Shown: positions 11,836 through 25,500 of the stretch, piece after piece | Layout of the letters: the number at the start of each line of letters is the position of its first letter | Numbering within the stretch: position 1 is the first letter of the stretch | DNA from: Anthonomus grandis grandis | Lineage: Eukaryota; Arthropoda; Insecta; Coleoptera; Curculionidae | Direction: 5' to 3' | DNA length: 64,000 nucleotides | Assembly (NCBI RefSeq): GCF_022605725.1 | Contig: NC_065555.1 | Location: 11,608,938-11,672,937 of the forward strand | Position numbers and translations under genes: made by a program | Notes under the pieces: model-generated | What the model was told of the DNA's origin: nothing | Database searches by the model: none | The model's input: only the letters and a program-made list of their open reading frames with translations

Positions 11836-13339
11836 CTGTTACATTACCATATGCCATATGTGTAATATAGTGCCGACATTTTCTCCTTTCTATAATTTAC
11901 CATATTTACTGATATATAGAAAAACAGCGGACAACCAAAATAACTTCAAAAACACATTGAAAAATCAAATAAATTTTAATTTAATTACTTTAATTAGGAA
12001 CAGTGCATCTGACAAAAAGAAAATATTTTTTGAATTCTGATCCATTATCTGATCTCTTAATTTGATGTCAGTTGATGCTATAACAAAAACGAAGTTTGTT
12101 TCTTAAAGTGTGTCCAATAAACCACCTCCTAAATATAAACATCACTAGAATATAACGCTTTCAAAAGTTTTTCTAAATTCTGACTTTATTAGATAAAAAA
12201 AACTGTTGTGCCAAGAAATTAGTAAATTAGTTTAAAGATACCGTGGATAAGTTCCAATTTATTGTGTGTTCATTATACTAGTTTTCATGGCCGTAAATTA
12301 AAATGACTCAATATTAATTTTAGCCAATTGCAAGGCCCAACTGTGTTAATTTTATTAACAAACTAAAACGATTCGCAAAAAAAGATTAGTCATTTCCATA
12401 TGTTTTTTTAAAATATATTATCCTTATATTAATCCTCTGTCCTTTAATGCAAGATCTTTAAAGATTTACATAAGTACCATGCTATTGTGTTTACTTCAAG
12501 ATTTATTTCGATGATTACTAGCTGGTAGCTATATGGTTTAAATATGAAAATTAAAGCGGTGACCTCTAAAAGCATAAGCGTTACCCACCATATTATTATA
12601 TATTATTTTACCGAAAAGGAGTTAATTATCACCTTTGGGTATATATTAATAATGTTTTTTTCTGCCTACTTAAATCCAATTATTTTCTGAACTGATCTTG
12701 TCCCAGAGGCAATAAGTCTTTTCTTTCGACATAAAATGCTTTAATGAAAAGCAAACGTTGTATTACGAGATCTTAAGTACTTCTCTTGATTGTTCACCTT
12801 GTCAAAAATCGTTGTGTAATTCGAAAATTTAAGATATTTGCTTAAGACAACATAAGCATTTCATCGTAATTAGTTGGCGCTGTTGAATCATGAACAATTT
12901 AGTAAAATATATAGAAAAACTATGTTATATAGGCCATTATGAATTACTTCACTTTTTTATGGTTGGTTCTTTAGGGATAGCTCATTTTGTCTCAGAACTA
13001 TGATCTGACAAAGAAATGCGAAAGGTTATTAAATTCGAAATGGTTGGGTTAGTCGGGGTATTTGGTAAGCTAAGAAGCAGAAAAAATAAAACCGTACTTC
13101 CTGACACGTGTATCTTTCTTTTGGCTTCTTCAGGGCAGGGCAACCAGAAAACCCAATGAAAAGATAAATAGGGAGATTAACGATAGATCTGCAAACAGAA
13201 ATAAATGTTTTTCGTTTCTAAAAAAACGTTGTATTGTTAGTGACTTCCCTTATAATTAAAAAAATATATTGGTTGCTTCATTATAATTTTTGAAATAGAA
13301 TATTATCAGCAAAGTACAATTCTCATTCTTTATTTTCAG
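11836..13339. other. non-coding intron or flank before first visible Ptp10D exon
   Basis: No coding exon was recognised. The minus strand around 13104-13134 carries a CTGAAGAAGCC..ACACGTGT element related to the recurring motif reported under the findings. The stretch ends in a pyrimidine-rich acceptor (TATTTTCAG at 13331-13339). Confidence 0.45.
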
Positions 13340-13583
13340 AATGCTTTTGGTGCCGAACTGGTCATCCATATTCCAGGCAGCTTGGGCCAAGAAGGGGTGG
13401 TCTACCGTTTGGACTATTATCCCCCTTTCGGTTATCCTGCCCCAAATACGACTATCGCATCCAAAGATATACGTGACGTGATTAAGTTCTCTCAGGCATT
13501 ACCAGGAACAAAATATGACTTCTGGTTGTATTATTCGAACGCCACGCATAATACTTTAACGTGGACGGCCAACTTTACAACAG
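13340..13583 (+). CDS. Ptp10D: Ptp10D exon, first visible (residues 1-81)
   Basis: The exon lies between acceptor TATTTTCAG and donor CAG|GTAAAA. It is read in phase 0 and leaves in phase 1. It encodes the N-terminal extracellular module with YRLDYYPPFGYP and LPGTKYDFWLYY, both characteristic of insect Ptp10D. The signal-peptide exon must lie further upstream. Confidence 0.92.
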
Positions 13584-16500
13584 GTAAAAATCAAAATTCA
13601 TTATTAGATTTAAATGAACTATATTAATTGTCATTTCTATTGCATGTACGTAGGTTTTAAAATTAAGTTATTAAGGCGGTGAATGAGTGCCGCAACATTA
13701 CCGCCCAGTCTTCGACGTTAAAAAAAATTGCTAATCAAGGAAAACGCATTTTTTACCATGATAATAAAATATAGAAAAACCTGGTAATAATCCACTTTAT
13801 GGACCGTTTAGGTCATTATTTAACTTCATGAGATTTTGCGGTTGCTTTTATTCATTTTAATTTTATGGTTTGAAACTGGACATAAGTTGTTACGACCAGT
13901 AAATCATTTATAGAATATATTTTTCCGTGTATCACAATCTGCAACTCGGTGGTCCTATTACAGTATGCAAATTTCAGCTGCTGATATCCAGATTGTCTTT
14001 GACTTATCACAAAGAACTTCTTCATTGGGTCCTAGTTTGAAAATTTTGTTTTCTATGATGACCCTAACCATAATTTTTTTCTTTTCCGTCTGTTATTCTA
14101 TTATTCAGGTAAGAACTCTGATTCGTTGGTGGTTCATCTGTTCTGATTTGCGGTGATACGTGGATGAAACGTGGTAAAATGCAAATTCGTATTGCCCGAT
14201 GCCATAAGCCAGCAAAGTTCATTTATTTTGGCAGAAACATGATACGGGCATACATTTTGTATATATTGTAGCCTATTTTCCGATGCTTCATCTAGACATG
14301 GATAAAAACCTATGTTGCCATAATTTAAATAAGATAAGAATTCCTGAATTAGATTTTATCAGGATTTAACTTGAATATTGCCCTCTAGGTCAGAATTCAA
14401 TAAATCAGTTACAATTACTGGTTCAGTGCGATCAAAATAATGAACTAAGTGAGTGTCATCAGGGACAGATCTCTAATTTCAGAAAGATATTATAGAATGT
14501 ATAAAAGTGGTCCTAGTGATCCCTAAGGAACATCCGATATTATGCAAGCTGATAAGACATAAGACAACGCCTTACCATTGACAAATTTGTTTGAGTTTTG
14601 TTTTTGAGATACATTTCGAAAAAAAATGTTGGCCACATAGTGAATTTTTAAATAATGGATCTTGGCACACAATAGGCCATGATCCAGAACATTTATAACG
14701 ATCCAATGAAACAGAAACAGAAACTATATTTTTGTCAAGAGCTCTGATTATATTATCGGTTATAATCAGTAAAGCAGATGATGTGTTGTGGCCACTCCGA
14801 AAACCGGACTCGTGAATAGGATATAAGTGACTCGCCACAAGAAATTTGCTAACTTTCTGGCAAGTCACCTTCTTCGGTACTTTAGACAAAACAGGTAGGA
14901 GACTGATTGGGCCTTCTGAAGACTGACTTCTACAGGATTGCCAATTTTTGGCACCTGGCAAATGATAGATTTCTTCCAAATATATGGGAAATAACCAATG
15001 TCTATGCAGCAATTGATTACATGTGTAAGATGGAGTAGAATAGCTGGAACACTAAGTTTAAGCATCTGTAATGTAATGCAGCAGAATTTGACCCTATATC
15101 ATACACACAATCATGGACCACTGAAGGAAGACACTATCTGAAAGTTGAAGTTCAACTCTTCCCCATAGGGTTACTATAGAATGCGACATACTTAGGAAGT
15201 ATTGGTTAATTTCATCTGAATTCTGGAGAGATGGATATGGGTTGTCGATTGTTTTTGATACCTGATAGACATTTAGATGTCTCAAGCCTTTTAAAGCTCC
15301 TTGCAGCTTGAGAAATTTTCTTAAAAATTTATATATCCCGCTTCTTCCCTTCAATCAGATTGAAGGCAGATATTCCTCATTTTTGTATGCCTCCCATTTA
15401 TCAATACTTTTGTTTTGCTTGTAATTTAGAAGAGCTTTACCGCATTGATTCATTAAACACTTAAGCACCGGAATCAACCATGGTGGCAGGTGGCTTGTTT
15501 ACTCAAACCGTTTTGTAGAAATGGTTCTTCATCTGATTCGGTAGTATGTATCTTCTAGAATCAAGCTATCCAATTGTGTGTCCGAATGTGCAACATTTCA
15601 GTTTGCAATGTACATTCCCATTTTGTCAAATGGTTAGTACGGATTTTTTTGTGTTTTATTGAGTGAAAACAACGTAAGTGCTTGAATAAGAATAACCCTT
15701 GCCTAAGGTTCGACTGAACTAAGAAAATATAGGAAATGTCCCTAAATATCTGGCCGAGGCAAAGATTGACTTCTATGATTACTCAAGATGCCTGAGGAAA
15801 GTGTATTTTTTAAATTCCATCCATTTCTTTTTTGCATTTTTCCAGAAATTATTGAACTATCGATCTACCGATTTTTCTTCTTCTGCCAAGTAGTTGGAAT
15901 GAAATGTCCTGGAAGAAGCGAAAAATTGACTTTCACTATCTGAGAAAAGTGGGAACCAAAGGCCTGGAAGAAACAAGTTAATGTATTGTTAAACATCTTC
16001 CAGTCATTTTGGCATTATCATGTTCGTCCTTCCAGCTAGATGAAACCTTTTTTTTGCTCTTTTTATCAAGTTGAACTAAAATTGCTTGGAAGAGGTGAAA
16101 ATAGGTTTGAGAAAATGGACTTTTTAAAATTAAAGGAAAAATGCCTAAAAAAAGTAGAAATATTTTTGAATATGGAACAAAATGAAGACATATCAGCTCT
16201 AGAAACATAACAGAATAGATCATAATTTTAATGTTTTTTTTACAAGAAATTATTAGGAAATTATAGCTTATAAATTAAAATCTTTAAAATGAAAGAAATT
16301 GTACTTATTCTTGCCGATTTTTTTATAGTTCCAGATCCCCCATCAGGTCTATCAGTTTACGTGAAGAGCGGGAAACAGGCCATCGTCACTTGGTCACCGC
16401 CATCTCAAGGCAGCTATACAAGCTTTAAGCTCAAGATTAATCCACTCGTCCATATTCCTGGTAAGTTTGAGTTCTATTTATTCCATTCCAAAAACCCCAG

Positions 16501-19500
16501 AGAGAGAATTTTTTTTTTAATTATTTTTTAAATTTATTTTGCAAATGTATTTCTTTTTATCTGTCGGATTGTCGTGTAATGCCTAAATCCTAGTTTATCA
16601 TTGTTTCAGTTAAAACATAATAATAATAAAAGACATGTCTTCCCTTAGTGTTAAAGCCTTATCTACAGTTTCGTTTGAGGTGGGGTAAGTCTGAAGGTTT
16701 GGAGTGAGTTTTACTTGTTTTCCAACGCTTATAATAAATTCTTCTATTGAATCTGTTTTTAAATGACGTTTTTATTTTAGAAATTTTGAAAGCTCTAGTT
16801 ACACACTGCTTTTTCAACTTTTTATTCTGCATACATTCCATTGACAACATTTTGAAAGCAATTTGATGTATATGTCCTTGGTAAAAAATGAGTGATATTT
16901 ATCTATTATTTTTAACTGTTCCTTCTCATAGCTAAAATGTATAACAAAGTTTAAAATAGAGATTTTGATGTCATCAAAGGTGGGACGGAAGATTCTGTGT
17001 TGACTGATACAAAGAGAGAAAGGAGTATGCTCTCAATTTGAAAGCAAAACGAAATAGTTTATGGTTTTCACTAGAAATTAAGTTATCATTAGTTTTACTA
17101 CCTTTTTATGTCCTATCCTTTCCTTAATAACTTACCCCTTCCAACTACTTCCACTTCCTTCTAGCTTCTACTCTGTTCACCTATAAATGTACTATAAATG
17201 TTTATCACAGACTTGGATACACATAAGCGGCATTTCCAATAATATTACAGGTTACTATTATTACAATTATAATTGATATGATTCTACCACAGTAATCTAT
17301 ATGATAATATAACAAAATTGCTTGCCCATTCAGATGGCTCAAGAATTGATGCAGCATGAACCGTAAATGTGTCTTTGATATGCCGATGATACATATATCT
17401 TTTCGATCAAGAAAGATTCAGGCTGGATCTAGTTTCTGAGTTTTTATTTCACTTTCTCGTTTTTCTCAAATATGGCTAATCATGAAAAACAAAAAAAATT
17501 GAGCTGAAGTAACACAGAAGAAGCACAGTTACTATATTTCAAAACAAATGAAGATTTTTAATATCTATTTCATTATCGGCCAGCATCATGGCATATAAGC
17601 AGCATCATGGATAAATCTTCAAAGAAACTCGCAAACACTTCTGGAAACCCACGAGCTTTTGCAAAAATAGGAATGGCGGTTGTGAAGTAGGCAGATGTTA
17701 TAATTGATGTTTTCATGACTAGAGTAAAGGTTTGAGGGAACGGAGAAGTCTCTTAATCGGAATGTAACATTTTTGAAATTCTGTGGATAAGTCATAGGCG
17801 AAGATTAACAAAGCATCCTTCGTGGAAGAAACTGTCGGAATATGGAACAAAGGAGGCATGAAGGATGAAGAGTTAGGGGATATAGAAATGGTCATGGTAG
17901 CCTTAATAGTTTAATCTATCTTTAGGTAAAGTTATGAGTATTGCGATTTTAAATGAAATACTATAAACTTTCAAACAGTATATATCAAAATAACTTTTAC
18001 AGTCACTAAAGCTTGACTTTTTTGTGCAAATTTTCTGGGTGGCTAAATTGTATTTTTATATATTTCATTGTCCTTCTACTATTAGGGAGTTATGCATTTG
18101 TTAATCGTACGTTCATGTCATTCCATTTTCTTTGGGCGAAGATACACAATAAACTTAATGTGACAACGAAGCTTCTTTAGTTTACGTTTTTGTTTTATTA
18201 AATTCGTCTATTTCCTTTATAAATCTTTTGCTGTTATATCCTTTTTGCGGTTTATTTTCGCACCATTGCTTTTGGCGTGTTTCATTATTTACTTTGTTAT
18301 TTTAAATATAATATTTATGGGATCACAATATTTTACAGATGGAAAAGCTATTACTGTGGAAAACATCGATAGCACACAATACACCTTAAAGGATCTCATT
18401 CCGGGAGCAACCTATCAAGTTCAAGCTTTTACGGTTTTTGAAAATAAAGAAAGTGCAGCTTATACGTCTAGGAATTTTACCACTAGTAAGTATAATTTTT
18501 TTTTACATTTAATTTATAGCCACAGTAAAGATACAAAATAACCAATTTCGGATTGTAACAGATTTCTTTACGCTTATTTAAATTCTGCCCCCATTAAATG
18601 TCAATAAATCCTTTAACAGAAGTGTTAAGAAAGTTAAACCCTAGGCTAATTTGTTCATTTAGTGCTTAACTAATTCCTGTTGTAAAAATTTGTAAATGTT
18701 AGTTAAATTTTCAATGATAGAATCTGCGAATGGCATTTAGATGTAAAAATTAAAGTCAAATTTTGAGTCATTATTACAGATGAACAGTTCTTTGTAAAAC
18801 AGTTTCAATGATATTGTTGACAGTTGATCAACAACAGCACATTTCTATTTAAAAATGTCTTTATTGCAAAAATCTCTTAAAACTTATTATTGGTTTTTTG
18901 AAAATATAAGCTTTTAGTTAAATATTCAAAGTTAAATTGAAATGATCTGTATATTATATTCGTAGCATTGTTATAAGCGAAAATTTTATTTTAATTGAAC
19001 CTGTAATTAATTTAATTATAGGTCTCAATACAAGAGCTTATGATGATTTACTGTTTTCGAAAACGTGTACTATAATGCATTTTGTATGTATTGCAAATAA
19101 TACAACAGATTAAGTTTCACTTTTCTCCGTCCACATATTTAGGAGAATTAAAACATAGCGCATGTAAATAAAATGTAGTATGTAGTTGAAAATAATTTTT
19201 AAATATTCCTCGAGATAGTGACCTCTAGAGGTATTTCTAAAAGCATTTTCATTATTTTTATTTATACCAGTCCTACTACTTACAGTGGTACTTACTATGC
19301 AACAAATGTTTGAACATTAGATTAGCCTTTAGCTAGACTTTGCCTATATATGTACTATATTGGAAAGTACAAATGAAGCCATTATTTATTTATTTATTTA
19401 TTTAACGGTTAAATATTAATGAAACATCATCAGGGGCTAAAAGGTTTAAAATTGGTAACAGGCACACGTCCATGATGGACACCACTGTGTCCGAAACATG

Positions 19501-22500
19501 TAGGGAATTTTAAGCTAACTAAATGTTTAATAAATAAGTGGAGGGAGACTGGAGGATTTTCATTTTACCTTAACCTACAACTCCACTGCAAGTATGGACT
19601 ATTTCTTCACTTTTGATAGTTGTTTACAATTGATATTTTGATGGTCTCACAGAACACACCAAATCCAGCACCGAAATACAACTTTTGCGGTAGTCTTTTC
19701 TCATATTTTTACAGTGGTTCTTACTATGCAACTAATGTTTGAACATTAAATTAGCCTTTAGCTAGACTTTGCCTATATATGTACTATATTGGAAAGTACA
19801 AATGAAGCCATAATTTATTTATTTATTTATTTAATGGTTAAATATTAATGAAACATCATCAGGGGCTAAAAGGTTTAAAATTGGTAAGAGGCACACGTCC
19901 ATGATGGACACCACTGTGTCCGAAACATGTAGGGAATTTTAAGCTAACTAAATGTTTAATAAATAAGTGGAGGGAGACTGGAGGATTTTCATTTTACCTT
20001 AACCTACAACTCCACTGCAAGTATGGACTATTTCTTCACTTTTGATAGTTGTTTACAATTGATATTTTGATGGTCTCACAGAACACACCAAATCCAGCAC
20101 CGAAATACAACTTTTGTGGTAGTCTTTTCTCATATTTTTTCCCAATTTATGTAAAAGTTGTCGGCTTATAACCCCAGATGGTTATAAAATTATTGATATT
20201 TTCTAGTTATAAAATAGTGCATTAATATTTATGGAGCCATAAGTTGATTTACAGAATTTTCTAATTTATGAATGTTTTCAATAGCCAACACACTTAAGTG
20301 GATAGTAATAAAGCGTAAGTAAAAATGTTTGGTCAAGTAGATTGGCGTTTATTTAGTTTTTGATAATTTATAGTATTTTTTATTTTAAATCCCTTAAAAC
20401 TTAGATTTAAAAAACAAAGTCTTAATTTAAATAATATTTTTCTAAACAGTTTGTGATAATATCTTGTCCTTGTAACTTTTTTTTTAATTTTATTATAAAA
20501 ACATATAGTATTCTTTTAAAGCTTTTTTATCATACATATACATCTCTAATTACAATTTTTTAATATTTTTCGAGTAAATAATTTAATTAGTGTAATTTTT
20601 CTATTTCGAGCTTATGTAGTTTAACAAAGTCAGATTTTACGCTTTCTAGAAGCTTTTTTAAAAACAAAAACATCAACAGTTCTAAATATTCATTTAAAAT
20701 ATCCCTAAACTATATATAGCTGAAAATTAAATTTTTATAGAACCAAACACACCGGGCAAGTTTATCGTCTGGTTTAGAAATGAAACCACCCTTTTGGTTC
20801 TTTGGCAACCACCTTATCCAGCAGCCATCTACACTCACTACAAAGTCTCTATTGATCCACCGGACGCTAACGATTCAATTCTATATGTGGAAAAGGAGGG
20901 AGAGCCCCCTGGTCCTGCGCAAGCGGCATTTAAGGGTCTTGTACCAGGTAAATCTAATTAATCTTATAATAAAATATATGACTTATTTTAATAATATTGT
21001 ACTACTTTAGGTCGTGCCTATAATATTTCGGTTCAGACGATGTCAGAGGATGAAATATCAGCACCAACGACAGCCCAGTACAGAACGGTTCCGCTTAAAC
21101 CCGGAAAAATCACGTTCGAAAAGGACAAAATCACCACAAATTCATTTGTTGTGCATTGGGAACCACCTGTTGGTAAAAGGTATGAAAGTTATTCGTTATC
21201 ATTGTATCATACAGTGTCATTTATTATTACTGTTACCAGCCTATTTTATTATGTAAGCAAATCCGATTAAGTTGTTTAATTTTTTTATTATAAATTAATA
21301 GTTAGTAGGATTAAGGCTTAGAATAAACGCGATAGTTGTCGCCCAAGAACGAGATTTTTTCCGGTTTTACCAGAAATTACAGCAACGCTTACTATTTTAG
21401 AAGGATGTCTTTATTGATTGTTTTTTTTTAATTTTGATTAAACGGAATTGAAATTTGAAAGAGAAATTTATTACATATCGATCTCATACAATTTTTATTA
21501 AATTTTTGCACATATCTTCAAATCAAATTTTAGTTTTGAACCTCCACAATCACAAGTAGTCTATTTGGTAACAAATATTTCAAAAATACCTGTTATCCTC
21601 ATTGTTTAATTTAATATTAAGATATTTAAAAAAAAAAACATTAAAATTGGATATTTAACATTAACGTTCACGATCTTTCAAGACCGTTGAGAAACTTTTT
21701 TTTGCACCATTTTATAGGTGACATTACTAACTTTCGGCAAGCAAAAGTATTAGTACATATTGTATAGTATAATAAGTATATTATTTATAGACCAATCTAC
21801 GTTAGTTAAATAAAAAATCTCTTTTCTTTTAGCGAATTCGACAAATATCAGATTTCTCTCGGCACATTACGTAAACCACCACCAGTACCACGTCCAAAAG
21901 ACGAGCCTACAGATTGGGAATTTAAAGATAATTTAGAACCAGGGAAAACATATGCGGTGGTAGTCAAAACCGTTTCTGGAAAAGTTACGTCATGGCCTGT
22001 TCAAGCAGAAGTTACTCTAGGTATGTGCAGTGCAATAGTTAATATTTAAGTTGGAACTAAAATGTTTAAATTTAATTTTCTGTTATAAATATTATGAATT
22101 AAAAAAAAAAAACGCCTTTCCAAGTGAAACGACACTGACCCATTGAATCTTTAATTTTCAAGAGCAGTACGATGGACCAAGTGGGCAGATAACAAAGATA
22201 ATGTTTCTGTCTTTTTTCTTGCTCAATAGCGGTCAAAGGTCGAACAACGAATTTTTGTTTTAAAATGTTTTTCTGCGCATTTACATCATTGACATGTTCT
22301 TTAACAACTTTTTAGAACCTTTGCCTGTAAGCCATCTACACTCGATCTTTGATGACAAAATGGGAATGATAACAATTTCTTGGAAGCCACATCCAGATAG
22401 TACACAAGATAGCTTTTTAGTATCTTATCATGAAGTAGAAAGCACCACAGGTAAATAACTTTCAGTTTAAATTATTAAATAAATGTGAGTAATATTAATA

Positions 22501-25500
22501 ATTAATACAATCTAAATTTATATTTTAGGAGACAGTAATACAGTTAAAACTAACCAAACTAAAATTGAGCTGGAAACTCTTTTGCCTGGTAGAAATTATA
22601 CTATAACTGTACAAGCTGTGTCCAAAGATATGTTATCGAAGGAGGAATCGATGTATGTGGTTACAAAACCTAGTGCACCTATTATTGAGGATCTAAAACC
22701 AATGGTAAGAAGAAATATTTTTATCTTGATTCTATTGTTGAAGGCACAATTTAAATTCCCTACTGTTGTATTTTAAAAAATGCATAAAATATTTGATATG
22801 TAAAAGAAAAAGTGACTTTATTAAACTTAGAGTTTTTAGCTTTATTTATTTATTCTTGACCAATAGTTTATCCAGAGGAACCATTTTACTGGCATTTACT
22901 TAATCACAAGATATTACACAACTATAATTTGATTCAAAATGAATAATACATTGAAAAAATTAGATATTAGCAACTAGTTTTTCATTTATTTGGATTTTAA
23001 AGGTTGTTGTATATTAAAATTCCATTAAAAAATAAACTTTTTTCCAAAACTACTTTTTATATTAATAAGTTGAAAGAGGCATCTTTATTGAGTATGATGA
23101 TAATAATTGTATTTCATTTCTAATGATGCTATTAAAGAAATTTTAATCTAGAGCATTTTATAATTTGGCAAAAAATTATTATTCAAAATTTATAAAATAT
23201 GATAATAAATTATAGCATACTCATAAACCATTCTCATTTAAGTTTGGTACCTAAATAATGAAATTTATTTTTTCCATTATTATACTTTTTATTAACCAAA
23301 TCTTGTCTTAAATGGCCTGACGAAGCATCCATGTAGTCTACGATTGTTACTCGGGTGACATGACTAATAATAATTATGTAGGATTTTATCGTTGAATAGA
23401 GTTTGTCATGGAACTCGGACATAAGAAAACAGCTCATAATTAAATAATATATAGTGATGTTACACAAATATCTTTTTTGTAGAAATATCGTCTTATAATA
23501 AATCACTTGTCCTTTACGTTTTACACATACCGTCATCGTCTTTATAATTCGCGAGTGGTTCCCCGCGTCCTTTACTCAATACATTGAGGGCACCAATTGT
23601 AACAGCGTTGTCACGTTTAATTAAAATTGTCGGCAAAATATCAAAATCACTATAAATTAATTGTAATTGCATCTACAATTATATTATTACAATAATAACT
23701 ATTTTTCGTTAAAAAGGATACAATAAAATAAACACTAAATAATTTAAAAAAATTTTTTTGAATTTTTTTGCTGAACCAGAAAAATATATTTACATGCAGC
23801 ATAATGTCGAAACTAAGACTCTGGTCTAGAATGTAAGGGTACAGCGTGTGTGTATTAGCGACGACCCTAGTTTAAAAATATTGGACTTTTTTTAAATTTG
23901 AAAGTTTAATTTTAACTTTTCTTGCGATGAACAGATTTAAACTATCCCCCATATTCCTTTGACCTGGCGTCTTCAAATTTTCATCTTTTCACTTCCCTGA
24001 AGATGCACATGGATAGAAACGGGTTTTCCACGGACGAGGAAGGAATTTATAATGTTAATATATTTTATTTACAAACTTAAAAAAGTGTTATTTTGTTTTA
24101 GAGGTGAAATATGGGATATATTTAGGTATATTAGTTAGTTACTTCTAGTTATTTCTTTTTCACCCTTTTAGCAACTCTATCTCAATTCGTCTCTACAATA
24201 TTCAGTATATCAGAGCAAGAATATTATTCCAAATTGGGTTGTCATTATCTTGAATTTTTATTTTTATATTTATATTCTCCTCAACTAATAGTTTATTATA
24301 AAGAATAATTTTTTTAATATTTATTTCGAATCGAATGCGAATGTAGATTAATTCCACTCATCTGCTCTATTAATATTTAAATTATTCTGTAAACTCATTA
24401 TTTACGTCGAAACTCTATAACAACCTACGATAAACCGCCAATAGCCAAAGCGTTTGAAACAGTAGACCATAACCTTTTATTGCAAAATCTATTTAATATA
24501 GGCATCCGTGAACAGCCTATAAACATTTTCTAAATTACTTATTGGAAAGACTAAACTTAGGGCATAACCTTAATAAAGAATAAATCACATCAACGTCTAT
24601 CTATATCAACGATGTACTAAAAATAACTTCAGAGGGATCGGTTGTCGCTTTTGCGGATATCATAGGTATTACATATGAAGCAGAAAAATACAGCGCAACT
24701 TAACAACAATTTTTACCTGGTTTAGCAATAAATTTAACCGTGAACTATGATAAAACCAAATATATGCCATTTTAATTTTATAATTTAAATTTGCCGGAAT
24801 TCAATCTCAGTAAAGTACTTTTCAATAAAGTCTGGCATGTATACCACTAATTATTTAAAGTACTTAAAATGGAATTATCAGATTGATTATTTGGTGCAAA
24901 AAATAAGAGGTATAATATTTAAATTTAAGAGACTTAAGCAAAAATATTCCGCAATTAAGGATAATATTATTTACTCTTGTTGAATCATAAATTAGTTATC
25001 AGAATATTGGTTGCTCTAAAAGTATACTAGTCAAGTAAGCAATTATCCAAAAGTCTAATATTTGTGATCCCCGTCTGGTATATGCCAAAAAATATAAATC
25101 AGTATGAGGTAGTCAATCATTTTCACAATACATGAATTAAACGAAATAATCTATTAAAAGCGATTCCATCAACCAAGTCTATAGGCCAGAAACATTTCCA
25201 ACACAGCTTGTCCCGACTTTTTAATGCAATTTTTGCACAGAAATAGAAAAGCAATTGCTTTACGTTTCAGAAGTTACAAAAAAAGTTCGTACATGGGTTT
25301 TAGAAAATCAAATTATTATTAATTCTGAATTGCAATCTTAAGTGTATCATTAATATATTTTACATTTAGTAAGGACATTTTTTTTCCTGATGAAACGTTT
25401 ACTTACCTTTACTCAAGGTGGTTGGCTCTCTGCCAGCACACCCTTTAAAGGATGGAGGAGGAGTTTAGTATGCGTAATAAATATAAGTAATTTTTAGTTT

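Noticed and set aside
13965..14156. 63-codon open frame with a hydrophobic stretch
   Set aside because: It is intronic in Ptp10D, lacks splice-compatible partners and looks like chance AT-rich coding.
16289..16531. Open frame extending past both ends of a Ptp10D exon
   Set aside because: Only 16329-16460 is coding; the extensions run through the acceptor and donor sites.
21173..21179. Alternative donor GTTG|GTAAAA at about 21173
   Set aside because: Using it would change the phase and lose the SEFDKYQIS continuation; the donor at 21180 keeps the frame.
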